Shown here one piece after another: positions 45,391 through 55,098 of a DNA stretch of 64,000 nt. Origin of the DNA: Desulfomonilaceae bacterium (GTDB taxonomy: Bacteria; Desulfobacterota; Desulfomonilia; Desulfomonilales; Desulfomonilaceae); the NCBI GenBank assembly GCA_041662605.1, contig JBAZSD010000020.1, positions 1 through 64,000 on the forward strand, read 5' to 3'. The notes beneath the pieces are model-generated. The model was not told the DNA's origin and did no database searches. It worked only from the letters and a program-made list of their open reading frames with translations. Made by a program: the position numbers and the translations under genes. Each line of letters begins with the position of its first letter. Position 1 is the stretch's first letter.

Positions 45391-47253
45391 ATGGCCAATC
45401 TTCTCGTTGACGAGCGCGACGCGAAATTCGTGCTCTATGAGCAACTAAACATCGAAGAACTTTGTGAATCAGACGCGTTTTCCGAATTCTCTCGAGAAAT
45501 GTTCGACATGGTCATGGAAACCGCTCAGAAAATGGCTGAAAAGGAGCTGGCACCTACAAATACGGAGGGCGACGCTATCGGAGTAAAACTGGAAAATGGA
45601 AAAGTGACGGTTCCGTCTTCATTCCACGCTGCTTATCAGCAGTATTGCGAGGGAGGATGGGCTGCTCTTCCCATACCCCCGGATCATGGAGGACAGGGTT
45701 TTCCGAACCTTCTTTACATCGCGACCATGGAACTGTTCGTGGCGGCTAACCAGTCCCTGATGATGTACCCCGGACTTACGATCGGCTCAGCTCGCTTGAT
45801 TCAACTGTATGGCACTGAAGAACAACAGCGGATGTACATGGATAAGATGTACGCGGGTGAATGGTGCGGCACAATGTGTTTGACAGAACCGCAGGCGGGC
45901 AGCGATGTCGGAGCGCTAAGAACCAAGGCGGTAAAAAGACCCGACGGAACCTATTCAATTTCCGGTGGGAAGATATTTATTTCAGCCGGTGACCATGATT
46001 TGACAGAAAACATAATTCACATGGTTCTGGCCCGTGTTGAGAACGCTCCCCCTGGGACAAAAGGCATCAGCATTTTTATTGTTCCCAAATTCCGCTATGA
46101 CGAAAACGGCAATCTGGAGGACAATGACGTTACCACCATGGCTATCGAGAAGAAGATGGGGATTCATGGATCCGCCACATGCGCTCTTAATTTTGGCGAA
46201 AAGGACAACTGTATAGGATACTTGCTTGGGGAAGAAAACCAGGGAATGAAAATCATGTTTAACATGATGAATGAAGCCAGGCTCTCTGTGGGTGTCCAGG
46301 GGTTGGCCCAAGCCAGCGCCGCGTATATGCACGCTTTGAAGTACGCCAAGGAGCGGTTTCAGGGGCCAGAGATCTCTACCATGAAGGATCCCAGGGCACC
46401 CAAGGTTCCAATTATTCAGCATCCGGATGTCCGAAGAATGCTGATGTGGATGAAAAGCGTAACAGAAGGAATTCGCTCTTTGCTCTACTATGCGGCGTAC
46501 TGCGAAGACAGGGTTCACATAGCTAAAACTACTGAAGAGGCAGCAAAGTTCCAGGGGTTTCTCGACATTCTTATTCCCATCTGTAAAGCGTGGGGATCCG
46601 ATATGGGCTTCAGAGTAACTGAACTCGCGATTCAGGTTCATGGAGGGTATGGTTTCTGCAGAGAATATCCAGTGGAACAGTTCATGAGGGACTGCAAGAT
46701 CTCCTCAATTTACGAGGGCACAAATGGAATTCAGGCTCTGGACCTGGTGGGAAGAAAGGTCGGTTACAAGCAAGGCTTACTATTCAAAAACATCGTGACT
46801 GAAACCGGCGCTTTGCTTAAGAGCGCCAAGAAAAACTACCGCCTCAAGGACGCAGTCGAGCCTTTTGAAACCGCCCGTAAACACCTAATAGAAGTTACCC
46901 GTTACTTCGGGTTGAAAAGTATTACTGAAGATTTCATGACTCCAATCCTTTACGCCACTCCATACCTTGAACTTTTCGGGGACGTAGCGGTTGGTTTCAT
47001 GCTTCTATGGCAAGCAGTCATAGCGGACAGACGACTTGATGAAATGTATAACGACGCCAAAGCTGACACGCCCGAGAAAAAGGCTGAGTTGTTGAAATCG
47101 AACAGAAGCGCAGCGTTCTATCGAGGCAAAGTAGCGTCAGCCGAGTTTTTTGCCAACACCATCCTGTCGTTGGCGCCTGGAAAAGCCAGGGCGATCATGA
47201 GCGGCGAACGCTCCGCTATTGATCTTCCCGAAGAATCATTTGCGTTAGTCTAA
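45391..47253 (+). CDS. acyl-CoA dehydrogenase
   Basis: 620 residues, longer than the 380-residue medium-chain type because of a C-terminal helical extension (about 480-610). FAD- and substrate-domain motifs are present (MCLTEPQAGSDVGALRTKA); the catalytic base is Glu442 in IYEGTNGIQALDLVGRK. It oxidises acyl-CoA to trans-2-enoyl-CoA and passes electrons to ETF or another carrier; no etfAB is nearby. Strong AAGGAGG before the ATG. First gene of the beta-oxidation operon, 20 bases before the thiolase. Confidence 0.93.
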   Translation: MANLLVDERDAKFVLYEQLNIEELCESDAFSEFSREMFDMVMETAQKMAEKELAPTNTEGDAIGVKLENGKVTVPSSFHAAYQQYCEGGWAALPIPPDHGGQGFPNLLYIATMELFVAANQSLMMYPGLTIGSARLIQLYGTEEQQRMYMDKMYAGEWCGTMCLTEPQAGSDVGALRTKAVKRPDGTYSISGGKIFISAGDHDLTENIIHMVLARVENAPPGTKGISIFIVPKFRYDENGNLEDNDVTTMAIEKKMGIHGSATCALNFGEKDNCIGYLLGEENQGMKIMFNMMNEARLSVGVQGLAQASAAYMHALKYAKERFQGPEISTMKDPRAPKVPIIQHPDVRRMLMWMKSVTEGIRSLLYYAAYCEDRVHIAKTTEEAAKFQGFLDILIPICKAWGSDMGFRVTELAIQVHGGYGFCREYPVEQFMRDCKISSIYEGTNGIQALDLVGRKVGYKQGLLFKNIVTETGALLKSAKKNYRLKDAVEPFETARKHLIEVTRYFGLKSITEDFMTPILYATPYLELFGDVAVGFMLLWQAVIADRRLDEMYNDAKADTPEKKAELLKSNRSAAFYRGKVASAEFFANTILSLAPGKARAIMSGERSAIDLPEESFALV

Positions 47254-47273
47254 TCTTCTGTGGAGTCAGCAAT

Positions 47274-48500
47274 ATGAAAGCGAGAAAAGTAGTTTTAGTT
47301 GACGCGGTAAGGACAGCTTTCGGCCGTGCGGGAGAAAAGGGCGTTTTCTGGAACACCCGCGCGGACGACATGGTGGTAAAAGTCATCAGGGAACTTATGC
47401 GGCGCAACCCCAAAGTAAAACCTGAGATGGTGGAAGAAAACGCCTGGGGTGTTTTTTGTCAGGAAAAGGATCAGGGCCTGACTCTTGGGAGAACAACCGT
47501 CATACTTTCGGGCTTGCCTGAGACTGTGGCGGGATATTCTATCGACAGAATGTGCGCGGGCGGTATGAGCGCTCTTACTTCAGCGGCTTCCGAGATTGCA
47601 TTGGGCGCCTGTGATGTAGCGATAGCCGGCGGAGTTGAGCACATGGGTCACCATCCTATGGGCGCCACAGCGGATCCAAATCCAAGATTTCTCACGGACA
47701 AACTGGTAGATTCCAGCGCTATGTCCATGGGCATGACCGCTGAAAACCTGCATGACATGTTCCCACACATAACCAAAGAAATGACAGACCAGTATTCCTT
47801 GATCTGTCAGCAAAAGGCCGCTGACGCCATCAAGTCCGGCAAAATCAGCCAGATGATCGTTCCAATGACGGTTTACACCAAGAACGGTTGGGTTATAGCC
47901 GACACCGACGAACAACCTAGACCACAAACAACGTTGGAAGGCCTTGCATCTCTAAAAACTCCTTTCAGAGTAATGGGAAATGTAACCGCCGGCAATTCCT
48001 CAGGCCTAAATGATGGCGCAGCGGGAGCCCTGCTAATGACATTGGAAAAGGCTGAGGAACTCGGTGTGGAACCTAAGATGGAGATGAAATCCTTCGCTTA
48101 TGCTGGTGTAAAACCGGAGATCATGGGTATCGGGCCAATACCCGCCACACATAAGGCATTGAAGGTTGCCGGACTGACCATTGATGACATCGGGTTGGTG
48201 GAGATGAATGAGGCTTTCGCTGTCCAGGCGGTGGCCTTTATGGAGGAATTTGGACTGACCTTTCCGGATGATCCGCGTCTCAACATATATGGTGGCGCAA
48301 TCGCTTTCGGACATCCTCTGGCTTCTTCTGGAATCAGACTGTCATGCCACATGATGCATGCGTTCAAGGAACATCCGGACGTCAAATATGGCTTAACTAC
48401 TATGTGCGTCGGCCTTGGGCAGGGTGGCGCCGTAATCTGGAAAAACCTCCAGAGAGACGGTAAGAAAGAGAAAAGAGAAAAAAAGGAAAACGCTGAATAA
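47274..48500 (+). CDS. fadA: acetyl-CoA C-acyltransferase (thiolase)
   Basis: 408 residues with the thiolase active-site set: nucleophile Cys94 in RMCAGGMSAL, NEAFAVQ, GHPLASSGIR and the second Cys378 in MCVGLGQGG. It cleaves 3-ketoacyl-CoA with CoA to acetyl-CoA and a shortened acyl-CoA. The last 15 residues are Lys/Glu-rich and probably disordered. It sits between the acyl-CoA dehydrogenase and the multifunctional protein, spaced by 20 and 29 bases, so is clearly in the same operon. Confidence 0.93.
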   Translation: MKARKVVLVDAVRTAFGRAGEKGVFWNTRADDMVVKVIRELMRRNPKVKPEMVEENAWGVFCQEKDQGLTLGRTTVILSGLPETVAGYSIDRMCAGGMSALTSAASEIALGACDVAIAGGVEHMGHHPMGATADPNPRFLTDKLVDSSAMSMGMTAENLHDMFPHITKEMTDQYSLICQQKAADAIKSGKISQMIVPMTVYTKNGWVIADTDEQPRPQTTLEGLASLKTPFRVMGNVTAGNSSGLNDGAAGALLMTLEKAEELGVEPKMEMKSFAYAGVKPEIMGIGPIPATHKALKVAGLTIDDIGLVEMNEAFAVQAVAFMEEFGLTFPDDPRLNIYGGAIAFGHPLASSGIRLSCHMMHAFKEHPDVKYGLTTMCVGLGQGGAVIWKNLQRDGKKEKREKKENAE

Positions 48501-48529
48501 CCAATTTCAAGTTATAGAAAGGAAACGCC

Positions 48530-50581
48530 ATGGCTGAAGCGCGTACTCAGTTCCATACAAACTATTACAATTCCCGTGTTGGGAAAATTGCAATAGTCAC
48601 CATGGATAATGGTGAAGATTATAAGAAGCCCAACACTTTTGATGAGCACGCTCTTGGATCTTTGCACAAGGCCGTAAGCAAGATTGAGGCTGACAAAGAA
48701 GTAAAGGGCATGATGCTGTGCGGTAAACATTACATCTTCGCCGCCGGCGCGGATCTGATGCAGGTACCGTTCGTCAACACATTTGAGCAGGGTCGAAGTA
48801 TCGGCGCCGCCGGTCATGCGGCCATGAAGAAAATCATGGACCTCAAGATTCCAACTTTGGCCGCAATAAATGGGGCAGCGCTCGGAGGCGGACTGGAGAT
48901 ATCGCTTTATTGCGATTACAGAACTGTATCCAAAGCCGTCCCAGCTATAGCTTTCCCTGAGTGTTTTCTTGGCTTGATTCCAGGATGGGGCGGATCCACT
49001 CTTACCCCACGGCTCATCGGGCCTGAGAAAGCGCTGGAAGTTATAGTTTACAACCCGTTGAATCAAAACCGGATGCTAGATGGGACAAAGGCGTTCCATC
49101 TCGGCCTGGCCGACAGACTATTCGAGTCGGTCGAGTTCTTCGATGAGTCTATGGCTTTGCTGGAAGACATTATCGATGGAAAAGTTAGCATCGAGAGGAA
49201 AGCGCCCGACATGTCCAAACTCAAGACCAGTTTGGACGCTGCACGGAACTTTATCGACATGAGAGTCCATGGCGCCGCTCCAGCTCCGTATCGTGCGCTG
49301 GACCTGATTCAATACTCCTGTGACTCTAACCATTCTATTGAGGAGTGTTTCGCGGCTGAAGACAAGGCTCTTGGAGATCTTATCAAGAGTCGCCAGTGTA
49401 AGGCGGGGGTTTACAGTTTCGATCTGGTGCAACGTAGAGCCAAAAAGCCAGTGGGACGGCCCAAAGATGTGAAACCCCGACCTATCAACAAGATCGGCGT
49501 CATCGGAGCGGGGCTTATGGCTTCCCAATTGGCCATGCTTTTCCTGAGAAGATACGGGGTTCCTGTTGTGATAAAAGACATAAAGCAGGAATTTCTCGAC
49601 AAGGGACTTGGATATGTCAAAGGCGAACTCAGTTCTCTGGCAAGCAAAGGACGTCTTACTCAAGCCAAAGCAGACCATCTTTATCACATACTGATTGGAA
49701 CGCTTGACTGGAAAGATTTCGCTGACTGCGATCTGGTGATTGAAGCGGTTTTTGAACAGATGGAAGTTAAGCAGCAAGTCTTCGCTCAAGCTGAAGAGGT
49801 TGTTTCTCCGCATTGTATACTCGCCACAAATACTTCCAGCCTGTCAGTCTCAGAAATGGCGTCCAAACTCAAGAACCCGGAACGAGTAGTCGGGTTCCAT
49901 TTCTTCAATCCTGTGGCTGTACTGCCCTTGCTGGAAATCATAAAGGGTGAGCAAACCGATGACCAGACATTGGTCACAGCTTTTGAATGCGCCAAGAAGT
50001 TGAAAAAGAACGCCATCCTGGTTAAGGACTCTCCAGCTTTTCTTGTCAATAGGCTGTTGACTAAGCTCCTCAGTGACTGTTTTGAGATGGTGGATGAAGG
50101 AGCGGATTTTCACGAGGTGGACGAAGCTGTTTCATCTTTGGGATTGCCGATGGCCCCCTTCGATCTGCTGGCTTTTGTTGGAACTTCGGTAGCCTTCCAT
50201 GTGTTGGAAACCTGCCATAAGGCTTGGCCTGATCGATTCCCGATCAACGAGAATCTGAAAAAGATGGTAGCTGCAAAAGTCACCAATATTTTTAACGGAA
50301 TGGGCCCAGGAAAGACACTCAACCCCAAGGTGGCTGAAATATTCAGCAACCGAGGAGAGAAGAAATTCGTTAAAGAAGAAATCGTTGATAGGATACTGAC
50401 AAATCTAACCCTTGAGATAGACAAAGTCCTCAAGGAAAAGGTTGTTGCAGACGCCAAGGACGTTGATACAGCAATGATCCTTGGAGCGGGTTGGCCATTC
50501 TTTAATGGTGGGATCACCCTGTATCTGGATGTTGTTGGGTACACACCCAAGGTTTTGCAGAAGGTCTTCTTCACTTTCTAG
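48530..50581 (+). CDS. fadJ: enoyl-CoA hydratase / 3-hydroxyacyl-CoA dehydrogenase, FadB/FadJ-type
   Basis: 683 residues. The N-terminal third is a crotonase domain: AAGADLMQ, NGAALGGGLEISL and the catalytic FPECFLGLIPGWGG. From about 320 follows the NAD-binding domain (IGVIGAGLMASQLAM, NTSSLSVSEMA) with the HFFNP motif carrying the catalytic His, then the 3HCDH C-terminal domains. It hydrates enoyl-CoA and oxidises the L-3-hydroxy product with NAD+. Length and order match FadB/FadJ. It is last in the operon, before a strong terminator. Confidence 0.93.
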   Translation: MAEARTQFHTNYYNSRVGKIAIVTMDNGEDYKKPNTFDEHALGSLHKAVSKIEADKEVKGMMLCGKHYIFAAGADLMQVPFVNTFEQGRSIGAAGHAAMKKIMDLKIPTLAAINGAALGGGLEISLYCDYRTVSKAVPAIAFPECFLGLIPGWGGSTLTPRLIGPEKALEVIVYNPLNQNRMLDGTKAFHLGLADRLFESVEFFDESMALLEDIIDGKVSIERKAPDMSKLKTSLDAARNFIDMRVHGAAPAPYRALDLIQYSCDSNHSIEECFAAEDKALGDLIKSRQCKAGVYSFDLVQRRAKKPVGRPKDVKPRPINKIGVIGAGLMASQLAMLFLRRYGVPVVIKDIKQEFLDKGLGYVKGELSSLASKGRLTQAKADHLYHILIGTLDWKDFADCDLVIEAVFEQMEVKQQVFAQAEEVVSPHCILATNTSSLSVSEMASKLKNPERVVGFHFFNPVAVLPLLEIIKGEQTDDQTLVTAFECAKKLKKNAILVKDSPAFLVNRLLTKLLSDCFEMVDEGADFHEVDEAVSSLGLPMAPFDLLAFVGTSVAFHVLETCHKAWPDRFPINENLKKMVAAKVTNIFNGMGPGKTLNPKVAEIFSNRGEKKFVKEEIVDRILTNLTLEIDKVLKEKVVADAKDVDTAMILGAGWPFFNGGITLYLDVVGYTPKVLQKVFFTF

Positions 50582-50605
50582 GGATAAAATCTTCACATTT
50601 AATTG

Positions 50606-50646
50606 AAGGAGGAATTTCTCAAAACATTGAGCATTCCTCCTTTTTT
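50606..50646 (+). terminator. intrinsic terminator of the beta-oxidation operon
   Basis: AAGGAGGAAT pairs with ATTCCTCCTT, and inside them CTCAA pairs with TTGAG around ACA, with six T residues at the end. It begins 25 bases after the stop of the FadB/FadJ-type gene. Nearly perfect stem and T tail. Confidence 0.92.
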
Positions 50647-50669
50647 CTAACCTGAACTCAGGTGACAAA

Positions 50670-50707
50670 AAAGCCCCCGTGAACTTATAGAGATCCACGG
50701 GGGCTTT
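50670..50707 (-). terminator. intrinsic terminator of the PhoU-like gene
   Basis: AAAGCCCCCGTG pairs perfectly with CACGGGGGCTTT around 14 bases. On the minus strand the stem ends in TTTTTT, 29 bases after the stop of the PhoU-like gene. It stands back to back with the terminator at 50606-50646. Confidence 0.9.
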
Positions 50708-50735
50708 AATCGTTTCTTGCAGCCTGTAATTCTGT

Positions 50736-51449
50736 CTATATGGAAGCGTCATCCAGGGAACAAAGCGAATCTGTTATTTTTACAGCATAGTCACCTACCT
50801 GCTTGAAAGAATCGAGGATCTTGAGATAGATTGATGACGCGTCGGCGGAGCAAAATCCGCGTTCCAACCTCTCCCAATGATTAAAACGAGCATCTTCAGC
50901 CAGTTCGTATATTCTAGCGCTCTCAGTCTTGATATGGTCGACGATCACAATGTTGCAAGTTACAAGACCATCTCTCAGGTTCTTGAGCAACTCAGTTGTC
51001 ACGGCGAAGAGTTCGGCCAGTTCAGCTTGGGCTTTATCGCTAAACGGTATCCCCTCATTTACCTTGATCTTCAGGCATGCCAGAATGTGCTCGAACATAA
51101 CTCCAATACGTTCCACACGGCTCGGTAAACGAACTACAGCGCGGAAAACATTTTGCCCAAATGTTTCGGACTCCTTTAGCAATCCTGACGTGGAAATCCT
51201 TTCCAGTTGAACAATTTCTTGAATCAGCTTGTCACAGTCTTCAATCTGAGACTGGCTGTCGCTCCTAAAGCCGACCGCGATTAGATTGGTCAACGCAATG
51301 AGTTTTCCTACCATAATGACCAAAATCTGGTCGGGAGATTGTGTAGCGTCAACCGGAATGTCCGCTGCTTCTTCCAGCTTCCCAATTTCAGTACTGAGCT
51401 TAGGGCTCAGTATACGAAGAGGGTTCCACACGTAACTCTTGTCTTTCAT
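50736..51449 (-). CDS. PhoU-like protein
   Basis: 237 residues, almost all helix with repeating PhoU-like metal-bundle patterns (KLIQEIVQLERISTS, VVRLPSRVERIGVMFEHIL, YAVKITDSL). Such proteins act on Na/phosphate symporters or PstB in phosphate control. No transporter adjoins it here. GGAGG precedes the ATG. It lies 140 bases downstream of rnfB and is transcribed in the same direction, with its own terminator, so it may be the last gene of the rnf operon. Confidence 0.7.
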   Translation of the reverse strand: MKDKSYVWNPLRILSPKLSTEIGKLEEAADIPVDATQSPDQILVIMVGKLIALTNLIAVGFRSDSQSQIEDCDKLIQEIVQLERISTSGLLKESETFGQNVFRAVVRLPSRVERIGVMFEHILACLKIKVNEGIPFSDKAQAELAELFAVTTELLKNLRDGLVTCNIVIVDHIKTESARIYELAEDARFNHWERLERGFCSADASSIYLKILDSFKQVGDYAVKITDSLCSLDDASI

Positions 51450-51589
51450 AATGGGCGCCTCCTTAAAGGACTGAACGATTTCCAGGGAGTCATAACCTCT
51501 TGAGAAAGCCTAACTCCTGATAAAGTGGTGTTATAGCGTATTCCACAAAAGATCCACTACCTCTTCCGGTAAACCAGGAATCAAGGGCT

Positions 51590-52501
51590 TCACAGCGCTT
51601 TGGATTCCATCTGTTGCTGGGATTTAGCCGCTGCCTTCTTGGCCGCCTGTTCCGCCTTTATCTGATCGACCGCCTTGGCTTGGCGCTCCGGATCAAAGTA
51701 GCGAAAAATAAACTGTTTACTGCAAGCCCACACTCCAGCCTTTGCGCAATCTTCATCGCATTTTTCGTAATCAATTTCAATGCGGTCTTTAACCATTGTG
51801 ACAATATCTTTAGCCTTTCGAGTACAAGCCCCGCAATGAATACAGCCAGCCTTACAGACATTGGTGACGGCCTTGCCTGTGTCTCGACTGCTACAGGGCA
51901 CGTAACAAAGTGCATTTTTGGGCGCTAGTTCCAGTACCTGCTTGGGACAGGTCTTTACACACACACCGCAACCAGTGCATAGTTCTTTATCAATCACCGG
52001 CATGTTGTCTTTCATATGAATAGCGTGGAACGGGCACGCTACTTCACAGTCACCATATCCTATACATGCGAAGTTGCACTCATATGGCCCTCCAAAAGCA
52101 ATGGCCGCTCCCTGACAGGTATCGAATCCCTGATATGAATATTTCTTTCTGACCTCTCCCTCATTCCTGGAACATCTAAGGACGGAAATGACGGGACTTG
52201 CCGATCCAGCCGCTTTTCCGGTTACAGCGGCGACTTTGTCCGCTACTGCTTGCTTTCCTGGAGCGCATTTATTTGGAGGACAATTTGGGTCTGTAACTAC
52301 CGCTTCAGCATAAGACTCGCACCCTGCATACCCGCAGGCCCCACAATTAGCGCCGGGCAAACATGCCCGTACGGCTTCAATCTTTGGGTCAACCTTTACA
52401 GCGAACTTCTTGGCGGCGTAAGCGAGAATTAGACCACAAAAAATTCCGAATATGGCAAAGAAAATTACTCCCATTAAGGCTATGCGCCAAACTTCTTCCA
52501 T
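51590..52501 (-). CDS. rnfB: Rnf complex subunit RnfB (ferredoxin-type Fe-S protein)
   Basis: 303 residues: one N-terminal membrane helix, the 4Fe-4S motif CLPGANCGACGYAGC, then several ferredoxin-like clusters (CIGYGDCEVACP, CTGCGVCVKTCP, CIHCGAC). It takes electrons from reduced ferredoxin at the cytoplasmic face of the complex. The C-terminal tail of 60 residues is Ala/Lys/Gln-rich. GAGG precedes the ATG. Last of the rnfCDGEAB set. Confidence 0.95.
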   Translation of the reverse strand: MEEVWRIALMGVIFFAIFGIFCGLILAYAAKKFAVKVDPKIEAVRACLPGANCGACGYAGCESYAEAVVTDPNCPPNKCAPGKQAVADKVAAVTGKAAGSASPVISVLRCSRNEGEVRKKYSYQGFDTCQGAAIAFGGPYECNFACIGYGDCEVACPFHAIHMKDNMPVIDKELCTGCGVCVKTCPKQVLELAPKNALCYVPCSSRDTGKAVTNVCKAGCIHCGACTRKAKDIVTMVKDRIEIDYEKCDEDCAKAGVWACSKQFIFRYFDPERQAKAVDQIKAEQAAKKAAAKSQQQMESKAL

Positions 52502-52568
52502 ATGTATTCACCTCTACGGACCAACCGACACTAGAAACACAACTCGGTTATTTTGGCCCAGTTAAATG

Positions 52569-53531
52569 TCAGAATATGGACAATCCAGAAAACCCGAGAA
52601 AAGCCAAAGCGAACAATCCGGTAACCACGAAAGCTATTGGCAATCCTTTGAACACACTCGGAACACGACATAGTTCAAGCTTTTCCCTTACGCAAGACAT
52701 CAAGAACAATGCCAGAGCAAATCCTAAACCAGCTCCCAGACCCAGAGTAAGACTTTCAAATGGTCCGTTCTTACTGTCCGCGTTAATCAACGGAACAGCC
52801 AAAATGATACAGTTAGTGACAATGAGCACAAGGTACACTCCGAGCTTCTTGAACAGGTAAGGGTTCACCTTTCTAAGGATGGTGTCCATAGCCTGAACAA
52901 AAATGGCAACGGTACCAATAAACACGATGATCTGCAAAAAACCCAAATGGAGAGGGGTTAACACATACGAATATAGCGCCCAACACATTATGGCGCTCAA
53001 CACCATGACTACCGTAAACGTCATCCCCATACCAATAGCAGTTTCTTTCTTCTGTGAGACACCGAAGAAAATACACAGCCCCAAATACTTGGTGAAAACA
53101 AAATTGTTGATGAGCATAGCTCCGAGAAATATGGTGAAAAGAATTTGGGCTTCGCTCTTTTTCACCAAAAACTGAATGTCACCAAGAGATTTTCCTTTGG
53201 ACATCACACCTTTCGCGTCAACTCCGTATTCACTTGATACGTTAAGGGGTTCGCCGAATTTTAAGACAGCCGTTGTTTTTCTAGGGTCCAGCGTTACCGA
53301 TTTTACCGGAATTTCAATATCAGGATCTGTCTTTTGAAATACTCTGTAATTCTGGGGATTTTGACCCCAAGATTGGTCTACTGGCACACCAAATGAAATT
53401 TGGATTTCCGTGTCTTTATTAAAGGAACCCGAGCCTGTGGCCGCCCGCGCCATTTCGGGAAAAGCAGTAACGAGCAGGAACAAGGCTACCGTTATCACTC
53501 CAGCGCAAGACAGTTTTTTGCGAATTTTCAT
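52569..53531 (-). CDS. rnfA: Rnf complex subunit RnfA with N-terminal signal peptide and Ig-like domain
   Basis: About 320 residues, compared with about 190 in most RnfA. The last 192 residues are a normal RnfA with six membrane helices (FLGAMLINNFVFTKYLG, LIVTNCIILAVPLIN). Ahead of that lie a signal peptide (1-30) and a 95-residue domain whose pattern (FNKDTEIQISFGVP, TAVLKFGEPLN, YGVDAKGVMSKGKS) resembles SbsA/Big-5 Ig-like folds. The extra domain would be periplasmic. The start at 53531 follows the stop of rnfE by one base with GGAGG upstream. Confidence 0.92.
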   Translation of the reverse strand: MKIRKKLSCAGVITVALFLLVTAFPEMARAATGSGSFNKDTEIQISFGVPVDQSWGQNPQNYRVFQKTDPDIEIPVKSVTLDPRKTTAVLKFGEPLNVSSEYGVDAKGVMSKGKSLGDIQFLVKKSEAQILFTIFLGAMLINNFVFTKYLGLCIFFGVSQKKETAIGMGMTFTVVMVLSAIMCWALYSYVLTPLHLGFLQIIVFIGTVAIFVQAMDTILRKVNPYLFKKLGVYLVLIVTNCIILAVPLINADSKNGPFESLTLGLGAGLGFALALFLMSCVREKLELCRVPSVFKGLPIAFVVTGLFALAFLGFSGLSIF

Positions 53532-53532
53532 T

Positions 53533-54153
53533 TTAATGGGCCCCTCCCGATGATGGGATCTTTCCCGTAAGCTTGTATTCGATGTAGTTGAAAGCCGCCA
53601 TGATAAATCCGATAACAAAAAAACCACCAGCAGGAAGAACCATTATTAACAAGGGATTGAATCCAAGTATATCGAATCCGAAGATCTGACCAGTTCCAAA
53701 AAACTCTCTAATCGCCCCGGTAAGGCATAGGCCAAACAAGAATCCGATCCCCATCCCCAAACCGTCAAAAAAGGATGGAACGAGTGGCTCCTTTGACGCA
53801 AAAAGTTCAAGTCGAGAAATGATGATCGCAAAAACGACAATCAACTTAACAAATAACTCGACCTTCTTATAAACATCCGGTGATATTACCGGAAGTATCA
53901 TATCAATGACTGTGACCCACAGGGCAATCACGATGACATACGCCGGGATTCTTATCCTGGGGTGAATAAACGACTTGAATATAGCAACTGTACAACTCGA
54001 AAACACCTGGACGAAAATGACAGCAAGGCCTAGCATCAATCCATTTTCCACCGAGGTTGTCACAGCAACCGCCGGGCACATACTTAAAGCGAGGCGGAAG
54101 ATAGGATTTTCAGGTATCAGGCCATTCCAGAGAAGCTTAATATTCCTGTTCAC
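53533..54153 (-). CDS. rnfE: Rnf complex subunit RnfE
   Basis: 206 residues, six membrane helices, paralogous to RnfA (FRLALSMCPAVAVTTS, LVPSFFDGLGMGIGFLF). With RnfA it forms the half-channel pair that, in the structure of the family, holds a 2Fe-2S cluster in the membrane. GTG start with GGAGG upstream. Its stop overlaps the spacing to rnfA by one base, so they are coupled. Confidence 0.93.
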   Translation of the reverse strand: MNRNIKLLWNGLIPENPIFRLALSMCPAVAVTTSVENGLMLGLAVIFVQVFSSCTVAIFKSFIHPRIRIPAYVIVIALWVTVIDMILPVISPDVYKKVELFVKLIVVFAIIISRLELFASKEPLVPSFFDGLGMGIGFLFGLCLTGAIREFFGTGQIFGFDILGFNPLLIMVLPAGGFFVIGFIMAAFNYIEYKLTGKIPSSGGAH

Positions 54154-54165
54154 TTGTTACCTCCG

Positions 54166-55074
54166 CTAGAAAGCTATGCTTAACTGATCTTTATTTACCG
54201 CCTCGTTCAATTTATCCAAGCGGTAAACGAATTTCTTCACCGTGTTCACAACTCCGTTCGTTAAAGCTCTGCTGGAAATTGTGGCTCCGGTCAATGCGTA
54301 GATATTGTCATTCACGTGCTTTGCCTTGATCTCTTTGATCTGCTCCATCGAGAAGCCTTTTCTCTTGGCTTTTACGGGATCCAAGGCGGTAGCGTAATCT
54401 ACGGGCAAAGGTTCTTTAACCACGGTCAATTTCTTGAGAAGTTCGAGAGTTTTCCCCACAAACTGGTTTTTGAAGTAGTCCTTCTGGATTTCAGCGCCCA
54501 GGCCCGGATCTTCCTCAGAGTATGTTACTGCGACGCCCGTAACTGTAAAATCGGGGTTCAGAGATACCATCAATTTGATGAATGTCTTAAATCCCTGAGT
54601 CACTCCGGGGACGACGTACCCGAGACGCTTGTCCCCAAGATCCGCCACAAATATGGTTTGGGCATATACTGATTTTGAGCCTTTGGGTAGTACGGCATCC
54701 ACAGCAGCGTCTCTTGTGGTCTTATCCGACAAGGATGAAAGATCCGCTTCAATGGGGAAAACTTTCACAGGATTGCCTGAAAGATCCATTTCCGCAAGGG
54801 CTACTTTCTTATCTTTCAGTGGCAGAACATACCCAAGATAAGTCTCACCCTTGTCAGAATTAATAACATATCTGTAAACCGGATAAACCTTAAGATCGCT
54901 GGGAGGCGTTTGCCCCTTGCCGTAACCTAGCAGGCTCTGAATGGTATCCTGCTCTATTTTTTCTTCATTGAGTTTTCGAGCATGCTCCGTTTTGGCGTAG
55001 ACAAATCCGAGTATCAATGAAGCGACTATACAAACAGCAGTCAGACTCACTGTAATTTTGAAGATTTCTTTCAT
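54166..55074 (-). CDS. rnfG: Rnf complex subunit RnfG
   Basis: 302 residues, rather long. One N-terminal membrane anchor, then a periplasmic FMN-binding domain. The covalent FMN site is ALTGATISSR, with the Thr of GAT as attachment residue after ApbE flavinylation; no apbE is in view. It carries electrons across the membrane side of the complex. AGAGG precedes the ATG. Confidence 0.93.
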   Translation of the reverse strand: MKEIFKITVSLTAVCIVASLILGFVYAKTEHARKLNEEKIEQDTIQSLLGYGKGQTPPSDLKVYPVYRYVINSDKGETYLGYVLPLKDKKVALAEMDLSGNPVKVFPIEADLSSLSDKTTRDAAVDAVLPKGSKSVYAQTIFVADLGDKRLGYVVPGVTQGFKTFIKLMVSLNPDFTVTGVAVTYSEEDPGLGAEIQKDYFKNQFVGKTLELLKKLTVVKEPLPVDYATALDPVKAKRKGFSMEQIKEIKAKHVNDNIYALTGATISSRALTNGVVNTVKKFVYRLDKLNEAVNKDQLSIAF

Positions 55075-55098
55075 TGAAACCTCTTTCAGGAATAGGGA

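Noticed and set aside
45982..46641. 219-codon minus-strand frame inside the acyl-CoA dehydrogenase
   Set aside because: Antisense shadow of a conserved gene; no start signal and no domain.
49118..49813. 231-codon minus-strand frame inside the FadB/FadJ-type gene
   Set aside because: Antisense shadow of a conserved multifunctional enzyme.
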